DNA of 64,000 nucleotides from Raphanus sativus (taxonomy: Eukaryota; Streptophyta; Magnoliopsida; Brassicales; Brassicaceae), in assembly GCF_000801105.2 (NCBI RefSeq), contig NC_079515.1, forward strand, positions 31,705,407-31,769,406. Reading direction: 5' to 3'. How positions within the stretch are numbered: position 1 is the stretch's first letter; each line of letters starts with the position of its first letter. The notes beneath the pieces were generated by a model. It made no database searches. It saw nothing but the letters and a program-made list of their open reading frames with translations, and was not told the origin of the DNA. The translations under genes and the position numbers were made by a program. Below, one piece after another: positions 15,787-29,787 of the stretch.

Positions 15787-16473
15787 CTAGATTTTGACCC
15801 GCGCTTTTGAAGCGCGGGATATTTTACGATGAAAAATTTCACTAATAATTTAACAAATATTTTGGTAATTTTTAAAGAGTGTGTATTTAAAATATTTTTG
15901 CAGTTAAATCAGTATTTTTAAATTCAATCCGATTGTGATTATACCGGTTAATCCGGAGATCTGACAATTCAATTTATGTTTTTAAAATATTTATATTAAA
16001 AAATCACTAAAACCCGAGACTAACCGATTGAACTGATGGATGACCGATATGTAATCTAATTAGATTTAAATTGTAATAGTTTCATAATTTGTAATCTAAT
16101 AATCGAAATTTCAAAGTTCACTATTTTGCAATTTATGAAATTATGACGTTTCTACAAAATTTTAAAGAGAAAATGATAGATATAAAATAACTAAGATTAA
16201 TTATTGTATTATTTGGAAACATTGATAGTAGTATAAAAATATATTGTTTGGAAACATTGATAATAGTATAAAGAAATAAGTATATTGTTTGGAAACATTG
16301 ATAGTAGTATAAAGAAATAAGTATATTGTTTGGAAACATAGATAGTAGTATAAAGAAATGAACATTAGTGATTTAATGTATGTTTAACTATAAAGTATAA
16401 AGGTGTATTTAATTTAAAAACTTACAAAATAAATGTTAGGTCCAACAAAATGTTTCTGTTTTAATAAGATAGA
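15787..16473 (-). mobile_element. Non-autonomous Helitron with empty site in the paralogous copy
   Basis: On the minus strand the element starts TCTATCTTATTAAAACAG (at 16473). It ends with the hairpin CCCGCGCTTCAAAAGCGCGGG, then TCAAAATCTAG (at 15787), inserted between A and T. The duplicated locus at about 23708-23710 lacks exactly these 687 bases and reads caaaaA/TGATATAAG, a clean empty site. It has no coding capacity. It contains about four tandem repeats of a roughly 41-base unit (about 16200-16360; core tttggaaacattgatagtag). A relative in the opposite orientation lies at 44026-44671. Confidence 0.92.
16205..16362. repeat. Tandem repeats inside Helitron
   Basis: Four imperfect units of about 41 bases share the core tttggaaacattgatagtag followed by tataaagaaataagtatattg. 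The first unit is shorter. The related Helitron at 44026 carries the same repeats in reverse orientation (about 44140-44260). Confidence 0.85.
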
Positions 16474-16630
16474 TGATATAAGATTGATCAAATTTTTTTC
16501 TTGTGATTAAAATATACCTTGCTTGAGATTGTAAGCTTTGGTAAATTCATTAACTGAGAATAGCATAAAGATGATAAGCATAGCTCTTAACATTGGTGAA
16601 GCTGTGTTCTCTCTCTCTCTCTTTAACCAT

Positions 16631-17088
16631 TTAGTAAACACAAGGAAAAATAGCATTCCGGCTAGCCGGATAATGCTCAAACTTCCGGAGATACCACCGG
16701 TGAGTTTCTACAGCCGATAATGATAGATTCCCAACCTACAAAAAAAAAGGAAAAAAATACAATTTCTCTGAATTTAAACAAAGCCATTCATCAGTGTTTC
16801 GACAGCGAGAAAGTGCACCGTACCACAAAACCAAAGAGTAACCAGTTAGTTACATCTGTTCCTCCACTAGCAATCAGCAAGCCCGCATATAAAATCTAAA
16901 TTACAGAGCCATCATATACCATTTAGCAAGGAGAATAAGTAAAAGAAGATATCTACTAGAAGGTCGTGTTACGATTTCTGCCAAGTAATGTGGACTACAG
17001 TCTAGAGACAATCTCAAACCAATCTCCATTTGGTATTATGTACTCTTTCGCTTGGCTAGGATTCTCCCGGAGAGATCCCTGCATTGAC
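16631..17088 (-). pseudogene. PPRD2: Polyprenol reductase fragment, decayed (copy 1)
   Basis: This is the C-terminal part of a steroid 5-alpha-reductase-like polyprenol reductase, an ER enzyme that makes dolichol. Recognisable exons are 16973-17078 (block [11 protein letters not shown] then SPHYLAE), 16824-16895 ([10 protein letters not shown]) and 16631-16735 ([15 protein letters not shown], stop). The 5' part of the gene is missing. Relative to copy 2, exon 16973-17078 has 7 extra bases, which shift the frame and create a stop just before SPHY. A further stretch of about 110 bases upstream, including the preceding exon, has been deleted at about 17088. It is non-functional. Confidence 0.82.
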
Positions 17089-17171
17089 AATTGTTTTGTA
17101 ATATTTATTTATTAGTTATTTTAACTTTAATTAGTTTGAAAATTGATTTAGGTATGTTTAATGGTTGTTTA

Positions 17172-17543
17172 GGGGGGAGGGTTAGTGGGAGATGAATTTA
17201 GGCAGAGTTGATTGATTTTAAGAATCAAGAGATTTATTAAATTTATAAAATGTTATAATGAGTTTTTCATATTTAAAAAATCTATGAAACTATTCTACTA
17301 TAATGATTTTGAGAATCTTGAGTATCAATGCAATATTTTGAAAGTTTTGTTTATGAGTTAAAATATTAAGAATTCAAATTCCAATAACACAAGATTTTGA
17401 TAGAATTAAGAATATTATATCATTGAAGAATCATCAGTCCAATAACACTTGATTTTACAAGAATGTTAGAATCCATTAGCCAATAACTATAAACTTTTAA
17501 AATTCTAACAATCATTATAAATGTTGCTCCCACTAACTCCCCC
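17172..17543. mobile_element. Harbinger-like MITE (copy 1)
   Basis: 372 bp element with terminal inverted repeats, GGGGGGAGGGTTAGTGGGAG at the left and the complement of GGGGGAGTTAGTGGGAG at the right. TTA is duplicated on both sides (17169-17171 and 17544-17546). It is AT-rich and non-coding. The duplicated copy is at 24504-24876, so the MITE predates the duplication. Its right-hand TTA supplies the stop codon for the truncated MCM4 reading frame next to it. Confidence 0.8.
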
Positions 17544-20621
<3,078 letters not shown>

Positions 20622-21529
20622 AGCTGATTGGAATATTGTGAGAGAGAGACAGAGAGAGAGAGACGGAGGAGCGTGGAGTGAGGTTTCGGCGCTTTTTAGT
20701 GACGAGTGATGGTTTAGGCGGGGACTTCACTTGATTTTGGCGCCATTATTACTATGGGCTTTTTAAATGGGCCTGTAGCTTAGGCCTATTATTAATTTTG
20801 AATCGAAGGCCTAACTACATTGGAGCAAGGCTTGATTTTGATTATATACCATTCATAGAGACAACATTCTTTAGATAACCTTTGGCTTAACGCATCTTTA
20901 ATCTATTTGGTGATCACGCGAAATTTGTTTTTGTTTTCTTCAATCTTGTGGAAAGAAGTCTTGATCGAAGGTATTTAGCTTCTCCATCAATTGCCTAAAG
21001 CCTTCTGTTTCTTGGTTTAGGTGGGACGCCACTTGATTTTGGCGCCACTATTTTTAATGGGCATAAAGCTGGGCCTATTATCCATTTTTACTCTTAATGG
21101 TCATAAAGGTCACATGCCTGCAGCATTTGCTGAGAGTATGCATGCAATAGTTAATCTGATTATCATGTAGTACCACCAAACTGAACTTCTTCACGTAGCT
21201 TTCTAATAATACAAACATTATAGGAAGGAATGATTCGTTGACTGTTCAATCTTGATTCAATCAAATGCTACAAGCTAACTGTTCTTGAATGATTCTTTCT
21301 GCTAAGTAAGAGATCATCATAAACGATGATTTCAATTCACACAAAAGTAGACTTAACAAACTAAAAGCGTCAAAGATCAACACTAAACATCCAATTCCAC
21401 TCTTATCCAAATCGAGAAAGCAATCCAACTACACCATTATTTACAAAGATGATTATATCCAAGAAATGACCTACACACAAACCTCAGGTATGTACAAGAA
21501 AATCGAAAACAACATCATCAGCACCTGAA
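20622..21529. other. MCM4 promoter and spacer (copy 2)
   Basis: Copy of 12585-13492 with no difference that I could see, including both E2F sites (20736-20743 and 21038-21045) and the TGGGCC motifs. No other gene is visible. Confidence 0.6.
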
Positions 21530-21865
21530 TCAGACGCGGAGCCCATGCTTGCCGGAGAAGCAACCACGTTTAACGAACGCTCTCTTCCCAACTTTCCTCA
21601 TCCTATCTCCCTTGCTCACGCTTCTTGGTGGTGCCACCTCATCATCATCAGGTTCGTCGCATTGATCCTCCTCCTCGCTGTAATCTCCGTACTTGATTCC
21701 AACAGAACAACCAGAAAGAACCACCGTCATCCCGCCGAGCAAACCACCACGGTGATCATCAGCGCCACCTTTGGCGTCGTCATCGGAAGGCTTCTCGTCG
21801 TGTTCATCAACGAAAGCTTTCATGAGCGTCGGCGGCGGCGGCGGAATGAAGTTTCGGTTCGCCAT
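21530..21865 (-). CDS. Small acidic protein of unknown function (copy 2)
   Basis: Its 111 aa are identical to the copy at 13493-13828: proline run at the N-terminus, glycine-rich centre, acidic stretch, basic tail. The in-frame upstream extension differs here because the copies begin to diverge just beyond the ATG, about 40 bases upstream. That supports the ATG at 21865 as the true start. Function unknown. Confidence 0.6.
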   Translation of the reverse strand: MANRNFIPPPPPTLMKAFVDEHDEKPSDDDAKGGADDHRGGLLGGMTVVLSGCSVGIKYGDYSEEEDQCDEPDDDEVAPPRSVSKGDRMRKVGKRAFVKRGCFSGKHGLRV

Positions 21866-22318
21866 TGTCTCTCTCTCTCGTTCTTGCGGTTTTGGATTGG
21901 AGACGCTTTGTTGTTCACCGAAGGAGGAGGTGGAAGTTAGCTTTTAATACTACTAGACGCAGCGAGGTGGAAGTAATTAGCTTTTATACTACTAGACGCA
22001 GCGTCTATGTGATTTTATACTCGATAATTTTTTTCTGTTTTTTTATTAGTTTGAGTGTATGTTAACTTGGTGAAAGTGAATTTTATTCCAAGGTGGTGTT
22101 GCGTTGTATCATCAACCTAGGTAACATTAAAAATGGGCTTATCGAAAAAGGAGTAGCAGAAATGGGTGTTTATGCGGCCCATTAATGCAACGTGTTCCCA
22201 ACTCTTAACTATAGGTACACGATCTTCCTCTTCCACTCATCAGAAAATCCAAAATAAAAAATATCAGAGAGAGGTCGCTGCAAAAATCCAAATCAAATCT
22301 CCCCAGATTTAAAGGAAG

Positions 22319-23309
22319 ATGTCTACCTTCAGCGGCGATGAGACTGCTCCCTTCTTCGGCTTCCTCGGCGCTGCCGCCGCCCTCGTCTTCTCCTGTAAGC
22401 ACCTGCTTCTTCTCTCTATTCGCATCCACGCTTTCTGGAAATCGAATCAGATTCAAATGGTTTATTAGATAATTTCTGAGATAGATGGTCGCGTTTCTGT
22501 CAGAGTTAACATGATCTCGAAGATTCTTATTATATCGTTTGCCTAATGGATCAAATGATTATGTGTTTGTTGTTTCCCTGTTCGATCTGCATCGACATGA
22601 TCATCTCTTCATACTGTATATAATTTAGTCACGTTCGTATATCTTATGATCAATGCTATAATGTATGTTCTAGAAGACTATGTAATGTGAAAGTTTTAAA
22701 CGCCCTTTGTTTGCTTTCACTTAATTTTGGAAATTGGAACCCGTTTGGTGTATACATAGATTATATTTAGCCAAAATGTTACTTGTTTTGGGTTTAGGTA
22801 TGGGAGCTGCTTATGGAACTGCGAAGAGTGGTGTTGGTGTGGCTTCCATGGGAGTGATGAGACCTGAGTTGGTGATGAAGTCCATTGTCCCCGTGGTTAT
22901 GGCTGGTGTGTTGGGTATTTATGGACTCATCATCGCTGTTATCATCAGTACCGGTATCAACCCAAAGGCTAAGTCTTACTACCTCTTTGATGGATACGCG
23001 CACCTCTCCTCTGGTCTTGCTTGTGGTCTCGCTGGTCTCTCAGCTGGAATGGCCATTGGAATCGTCGGAGATGCTGGAGTCAGGTTTGTTTGTTCCTCCT
23101 TTGCAACTATATAAATAGTCTCCTTACCCAGTATATTGAAACTTGACTTGTTTGGTTTTGGAAAAAATCTTGTCAGGGCAAATGCTCAGCAGCCTAAGCT
23201 TTTCGTGGGGATGATTCTTATCCTCATCTTTGCGGAAGCACTTGCTCTCTATGGTCTCATTGTAGGCATTATCTTGTCCTCTCGAGCTGGTCAGTCCAGA
23301 GCAGAATGA
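22319..23309 (+). CDS. VHA-c: V-type H+-ATPase 16 kDa proteolipid subunit c (copy 2)
   Basis: Second intact VHA-c gene. Exons 22319-22394, 22798-23083 and 23177-23309 join to 164 aa: four membrane helices, with the essential glutamate in FAEALALYG. The protein appears identical to copy 1; the base differences I noticed in the exons are silent (for example GTT/GTG, ATC/ATT, CCG/CCA). The introns and the upstream region carry more changes. The acceptor of intron 1 reads tttag here and ttaag in copy 1. Two intact genes for one rotor subunit may raise dosage, and their promoters differ enough to be regulated separately. Confidence 0.95.
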
Positions 23310-23864
23310 GAAACAAAACAAACGTCAGGTGATGATGATTTTTTTCGTGTGTGTAATGTCTCACTTGCTGTCATCTGTTTGTTTGGGGTTGTCACCTTCC
23401 TTCCGATGGGTGCTTGAGTGTAGGATGTTGTTATTTGTTTGGTTGGCTAATAAAAAGACAAGTGTGCATGTTTTGTATTCTTTGTATTTGTCTTGAGGAA
23501 CTTGATGATATTTTGTTTGTAAAGAAGTTTGCTTCTGAAACCGTCTTCGAGTGTTGTTATGATATTCATCTATATTTGGTGTCTTACAAACTGTAAGTTA
23601 CAGTTTTGATTACGCAGTTAACTTTTAAAACGAATAAAACATGAATTAACAGAGGTGGTTTAACCAAAGTGATGATAATAACTTTCTGAAGATGACATAA
23701 AACAAAAATGATATAAGATTGATCAAATTTCTTTCTTGTGATTAAAATGTACCTGCTTGAGATTATAAGCTTTGGTAAATTCATTAACTGAGAATAGCAT
23801 AAAGATGATAAGCATAGCTCTTAACATTGGTGAAGCTGTGTTCTCTCTCTCTCTCTTTAACCAT
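23310..23864. other. VHA-c 3' region and spacer (copy 2), with Helitron empty site
   Basis: Holds the 3' UTR region of VHA-c copy 2 and the empty site at about 23708-23710 that corresponds to the Helitron in copy 1. No gene. Confidence 0.6.
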
Positions 23865-24417
23865 TTAGTAAACACAAGGAAAAATAGCATTCCGGTTAGC
23901 CGGATAATTCTCAAACTTCCGGAGATACCACCGGTGAGTTTCTCCAGCCGATAATGATAGATTCCCAACCTACAAAAAAAGGAAAAAAATACAATTTCTC
24001 TGAATTTAAACAAAGCCATTCATCAGTGTTTCGACAGCGAGAAAGTGCACCGTACCACAAAACCAAAGAGTAACCAGTTAGTTACATCTGTTCCTCCACT
24101 AGCAATCAGCAAGCCCGCATATAAAATCTAAATTACAGAGCCATCATATACCATTTAGCAAGGAGAATAAGTAAAAGAAGATATCTACTAGAAGGTCGTG
24201 TTACGATTTCTGCCAAGTAATGTGGACTAGAGACAATCTCAAACCAATCTCCATTTGGTATTATGTACTCTTTCGCTTGGCTAGGATTCTCCCGGAGAGA
24301 TCCCTGCATTGACAACATTTTTTGCATCTCTCAGGATCTTAAAACACTCAAACAATGAGACATAACGTTAGAAACATACGAGGATTGCATGACAGCGGCG
24401 CTGGTGTAACCATCCAC
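23865..24417 (-). pseudogene. PPRD2: Polyprenol reductase, 3' exons only (copy 2)
   Basis: Four exons of a 5-alpha-reductase-family polyprenol reductase read in frame: 24380 to about 24417 (WLHQRRCHAIL), 24205-24303 ([20 protein letters not shown] and [13 protein letters not shown]), 24056-24127 ([21 protein letters not shown]) and 23865-23969 ([26 protein letters not shown], stop). Splice borders are intact. The first half of the gene, with the N-terminal membrane helices, is absent; at about 24420 the sequence turns into the AT-rich flank of the MITE. Truncation therefore came before the segmental duplication. No start codon or promoter is visible, so it is a 5'-truncated relic, although its coding blocks remain open. 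Confidence 0.82.
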
Positions 24418-24503
24418 AATAATTGTTTTGTAATATTTATTTATTAGTTATTTTAACTTTAATTAGTTTGAAAATTGATTTAGGTATGTTTAATGGTTGT
24501 TTA

Positions 24504-24876
24504 GGGGGGAAGGGTTAGTGGGAGATGAATTTAGGCAGAGTTGATTGATTTTAAGAATCAAGAGATTTATTAAATTTATAAAATGTTATAATGAGTTTTT
24601 CATATTTAAAAAATCTATGAAACTATTCTACTATAATGATTTTGAGAATCTTGAGTATCAATGCAATATTTTGAAAGTTTTATTTATGAGTTAAAATATT
24701 AAGAATTCAAGTTCCAATAATACAAGATTTTGATAGAATTAAGAATATTATATCATTGAAGAATCATCAGTCCGATAACACTTGATTTTACAAAAATGTT
24801 AGAATCCATTAGCCAATAACTATAAACTTTTAAAATTCTAACAATCATTATAAATGTTGCTCCCACTAACACCCCA
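24504..24876. mobile_element. Harbinger-like MITE (copy 2)
   Basis: Duplicate of the MITE at 17172-17543, with TTA on both sides (24501-24503 and 24877-24879) and the same subterminal motif ttagtgggag. It has a few substitutions and one indel relative to copy 1. Confidence 0.78.
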
Positions 24877-24899
24877 TTAAGTGAAAAAAATAATAAATT

Positions 24900-27078
24900 A
24901 TGAAAGCTAGAAATGTAAAATTCTGTTGAATTATTATGGTAATAAAATTAGTGAAATAGTTAGTTGAGTGAAAAAGAAAGTAAATGTTGTAATAAAACAC
25001 TTAAAATATATTTGTTTTGTTTTGTACTTCTGTTTTATTATAATATATATAAAGTTATTAAATTTCACAAAGAAAACGACACAAACATAATATATGAGAA
25101 TCATAGCCAGTTGCATTGGTCATACGTAAGTAGTTGTAATTTCCCTACACATTTATGTTACTTTTACATTAGATTAAGTATGAGATACAATCTTCTTTTA
25201 AATAAAAATATGGATTTAGGTTTCTGAAAATAATATAACATAACAGAAGAGTTGTAAATTATTAGTTCTATGTTACTAGTTATAAGTTTATGATAATAAA
25301 ATCGTTTTACATAGCAATTTTTGAAAATATATTACTTTTATCAAAATTTCTTTTATAAATAGTTTAATTTGGATTAAAAATATAGTTTTACAACTATTCA
25401 TCTAATTATGGAGTAATAATTTATAGAAATTATTAATCTATTAAGTATTAGTTTATATATTTTTTGTTGTATGGGAAGTATATAAATTAATGATATTACT
25501 GTTTTCAACTAATTAATTAAAACTTTAGTTACAGCTTTAATTGGTTGCGATATTATATATATATATATATATATATATCCGGCTCTAAAGATGATTAAGG
25601 GTCGCAAATTTTGGTTAGTACAGTTAGTACAGCTAAATGTGTTTTGTAAAAGTTTTGGATACAACCACTGCTTTCATCACATGACTCATTTTCTTTTGTT
25701 TGTTACCTAATATATTTTGTATAATTTTGTTTTGTTCTTTTCCTTCAAATATAGTATTATGTAACGTAAAGGCAAATTGCCTTTTCAAAAGTAGTATTTT
25801 TTTACAATAAACATATAATCATGCACGTCGACAAATCCATGGGCAGGAAGAAAAGACAAAAATAACATTAAGAAATGAATTAACAAGCCTTCACTCAAAA
25901 AAAAAACAAAAAACGAATTAAGAAAAGCTACCCCAGGGAGAACAGAACAAACCCGTGAGTTGGCAAAATAAACAAGTGGTAAATATTAAATCACTCTGGT
26001 GGTGAGACCGTAACCTCGAATCTTTTAGGTAGTATTTAGCTATTCATAGTAAAACACTTCGGTGTTCATATGGGAGGCTTATGCGCTATGTCTCAAAATA
26101 TACATGTCTCAAAACATACATATATGGAGCGAATCGAGTGATCATGAAATTAGTTACAAAAAAATTTGGAAGAAAAATTAACGTTCCGTAACACCAACCC
26201 ATGCTTGAATATGTACGTACCTGCTTTGCTAGCTTGCTGGCATGATCTCTGTTCTACATAAATGTTATGTATAGAGAGAGACGGTTAGTTTTAGTCAAAT
26301 AGTACATTGTGATCTGTTTTGACCATTGTCCTATGGCAACCACAATGGTTAAAACTTATATTGAGTATCTAAAAGCAAAAAAGAATAAATAATTTTATTT
26401 AGGAAAATAAAGTGGCCAATAAGAGAAGAACATATATGGTATGAAAGGGTTTTAATCTTAAGGGCAAAAATCTCTACACACATACGAGTTCTAATATTTT
26501 TTCATTTATATTTTCTATTATCTTAATTCTAAGGTACGTATTAAAAACCTCATGTTGGAGTTGGAGCTGACCTTAAGAGTTGTATGAATCTAAGAACTTA
26601 AAGTAAAAAAAAAAGAATCGTATTCGATTTAGACCGGAAAAAAACTTTAAAATTCCTTCTTCTGCAAGCAGTTGACGCACGCTTAGAAACTGGAGATATA
26701 TTTGCTATAAAACTTGATTAATTAGGTTTTATTGGATGTACTATGTAGAGCATACTGATCATTTCTTTTAAGAGAACTAAGCATACTGATCATCGAAGAT
26801 AATAATTAACCTCTCTCACAGATTTAGTAACAAACCAGATACCCGTGAGGAAAATATTACAAGCTTTCTTCAGAGATTTAAATCCAAAAATACCCAAGAC
26901 GAGCTTAAAAACGACAAAAGAAACAGAGAAAACATCATCAAACTAAAGAAAAGAGAGAGGATGTTCAAAAAAAGAGAAGCTACAAAAAATAAAATAAAAT
27001 AGAACTTCATCTTTAACCATCTCCATCTCTATCTCCTTCAGCTTATTTGTTCTTCGTCTTGTTGAAACTATATAGATG
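24900..27078. other. AT-rich intergenic region
   Basis: No gene is visible. An AT dinucleotide run occurs at about 25552-25578. The last 200 bases are the 3' flank of the minus-strand SAUR gene. Confidence 0.6.
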
Positions 27079-27405
27079 TCATCGGATCATGGAAGTCAGA
27101 TCTCGAAAGAAGAGTTCATCGCAAGGAATGGTAAGACCCATGTCGTGATCAAAACCAAACTCTTCCTCAGCTCTTCGAAGGAGACATTGGAAGTCAAGAT
27201 TGGACAAAAAAGAGATAGGAACTATGTATCTGCTCCTATTTTTTCCTACATAAACAGGGAAGTGTCCCTTTGGTACATCAAGTGGGAGATCATATTCTTC
27301 ATATCCTACTCCTCCATTCTTCTTTCCCAAGCTCGAGCATCTCTTCAGAATATGCCTAAGCATTGTTGTTTGACCAAGTTTTGTAGATTTCTTGAGAATA
27401 GCCAT
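27079..27405 (-). CDS. SAUR-like auxin-responsive protein
   Basis: Intronless frame of 108 aa belonging to the small auxin-up RNA family. The SAUR core is clear: [16 protein letters not shown] (about residues 40-55), [23 protein letters not shown] and [10 protein letters not shown]. The N-terminus is basic and variable ([12 protein letters not shown]), as usual. Such proteins inhibit PP2C.D phosphatases and so activate plasma-membrane H+-ATPases and cell expansion. By position it would correspond to Arabidopsis SAUR8 (At2g16580 from memory). Lack of introns and a short UTR are normal for this family. The long frame on the opposite strand (27076-27498) is a shadow. Confidence 0.9.
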   Translation of the reverse strand: MAILKKSTKLGQTTMLRHILKRCSSLGKKNGGVGYEEYDLPLDVPKGHFPVYVGKNRSRYIVPISFLSNLDFQCLLRRAEEEFGFDHDMGLTIPCDELFFRDLTSMIR

Positions 27406-29555
27406 TTTCTTGAGTTTTGGGTGATTTGGAGAGAAAAGCTTTTTGTTGTGTTTGTGGAGAGGCGGAGTTGGTGGATAATATTGAGTGGTGAGGTGTAAAT
27501 ATTTATAATGACGTGCATGTGTTGTATATTTCTATGTGTCTGCGAGAGAAGTGAGAAATATGTGTAGTCAGTAGAAGCCACGCACACAATGGCAATAAAA
27601 ACGTTAGGGGTTAGAGCCATTTTATGGTTGCTCCTATTATGACACTGTGGTCCCCTTCGATCTCCACCTAGCTCATAACAAGATAACCCATAAAATGCTA
27701 TGGATTTAAATTTTAGTGTAATATGTATTAGAAAGTTTGAAACATACACAACTTTTAGGCTCTTAAAAATGGACTCCGAACGATTTCTAATTAGAGTGGC
27801 CTGTCTTTCTTTTACTGCAGTAAATAAATACAGGCTTAACTAAAACAATATTTATGATAAAATTGTTGTTAATCTCCATTTATAACTATGTAACATGAAC
27901 AAAAAGCTAAAACTCGAACAGATGTCTGCATAAAAGTACAATAAACTCTTTCATTATTTTTAACTTTGTAAATGGTGATTTACAACAATGTAACAATGCG
28001 ATTCAACATTTGTTTTAACACAGTTAAAAAAATGCGGACGCATTCGTCCCCTCGCCGAACCCGGTACACGAGACGGCATCATCTCGGCATCCCGTGCAAC
28101 GTAGCAAAAAAATAAAGTAAAATTGTTTATAAACAAATGTTTACTCGATGAAGCATTTTAATTTTGTAGGAGATATTATTTGAAAAGATATATTTTGGGG
28201 ATTTTGAAGTTAATTTGTAAAACAAATAAAAATGAATTTGCTTCAGACATATTTGTCAGAACATTTCAAAATAAGTCAATTCGTGTCCCTGTCTACCTGC
28301 AGAGCAGAGGTGTTAAAGAGCGTTAATCACGGACTTTTGGAAATAGCAAATGTACTGAAGAGTACAAAGCAGGGCAGGATTTGTGGTTAGAAAGAGCTTG
28401 TGACACTTCCAAACAAAAAATAATATTGTCTGTTATTATTCTTTTTCTTTTAAACTTTATTTTTGCAGACACCATCCATGTGCGCTCCTCTCCATCTTTG
28501 CTATTTTTTCTCAAAACTCAGAATCTCAGTTCCTCTTTTCCAACGTTAGGTTTCAATTATTCCCCAAATTTCAGCTCTTTAACTGGTATAGTAGTTTTGA
28601 TTCTATCGTGAACTCTCTAAAAATGAGTGGCTATAAGGATCTCATTTTGGTAATAGCGTATGTGTGGATAAAAAACGGGAAACATGTAGGACCAGTCGAT
28701 GACTCTTGAACTTGACGTGGTGAGGCTACGAACGGTTATGTCGGAGCATTACAGTTACAGACCAATATAGTTATTGTTAATGTAGCTATATTGTAATGGC
28801 ACTGAAGAGAAATAAGTGTAAAAAATAAAAATGTACATGCAAGGGTTAGTTTCACACTTTCCTTAACACTTTAAAAAGATAATATTTCCTTAAATGTAAG
28901 TAAACAACATTTTTCTAGTCTCTTAAGATTCAAACCAAACTGACAAAATATAAAGACTCAAAACAAAATTTTAATAATATTATTTTGTGGTTTTATGTAA
29001 CATATTATTAAGGTCAAGAACGCTTCGATAACATGCTAAACCACCAATACTCTGATAAACCACCAAGGCACCATGTGCTTTGTATAAAACCTGATTTCAA
29101 TGAAAAGCATGTAGAAGTATATGATAATGTTGGTTTCAATAAAACATCAATTAATCTTTTGCAAAAAAAAATAAAACATCAATTAAAAGCAGTGTTTTAA
29201 AACGTAAAAGAATCTCGGGAGAAATAGACCCCAATTTCCATAATCAGTGGAGCTGATTTGGTCAAAAAGCTATGTGATCGGCGGTTTGAGAGTAGAAAAA
29301 TTGTCACTATCTGAAACAAGCATTTTGTCTTTAATAATTCTATCTGCATTTCTCTTGGGAGCTATGGCCCCATGTGTTTAGGAAAGCCACCTATGTTTCT
29401 TAGCTCAACTTTTGTCGTTATGTACTTTTCTTGTATAACACAGAAATCAAATCGATGTGCAATATTAGGAAGATTGCACACTTTTACTAATTTAGGTTTG
29501 GAATGGAGGAAAAGATGGGCCATACACATATAATCCCATATAGGATGTGATTGTA
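27406..29555. other. Intergenic region with an odd GC-rich block
   Basis: This includes the SAUR promoter (about 27406-27700) and AT-rich sequence. A block at about 28035-28106 is strikingly GC-rich compared with its surroundings (for example cgccgaacccggtacacgag) and is bordered by A runs. No gene is visible. Confidence 0.5.
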
Positions 29556-29787
29556 GGCCATGTTTATCCCATAAAACCCTTAATGAGTTTCTTTATTTTA
29601 TTATTTTTTCTGATTAAAAAAATAAAAAATACATCAATTGCAGGTCGCCACATATCAGTGGAGTCCACGAACAGTATAAACCCCAACAATAGTCGATCTT
29701 TAACATGGGCTTTTTGTTACCGATTTTTATGTTTTTGTGGGACCTCTTCCCTAAGAAACTCCCTAATCATCCCTGATAAACTTGCCC
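29556..29787. mobile_element. MITE, probably Harbinger-like
   Basis: About 232 bp with imperfect terminal inverted repeats: ggccatgtttatccc with gagtttctt at the left, and the complement of gggcaagtttatcag with gagtttctta at the right. The right flank is TAA. The interior holds the module gcaggtcgccacatatcagt, which also occurs in the second intron of the MFS gene at about 34742-34760. Confidence 0.55.

Noticed and set aside
16205..16362. Regularly spaced repeats resembling a CRISPR array
   Set aside because: The units are directly adjacent AT-rich tandem repeats inside a plant Helitron, with no unique spacers and no cas genes. CRISPR arrays are not expected in a plant nuclear genome.
23723..24019. 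98-codon minus-strand frame near the second VHA-c
   Set aside because: It overlaps the last polyprenol reductase exon in the wrong phase. The correct phase gives [16 protein letters not shown].
27076..27498. 140-codon plus-strand frame
   Set aside because: Antisense shadow of the SAUR gene.
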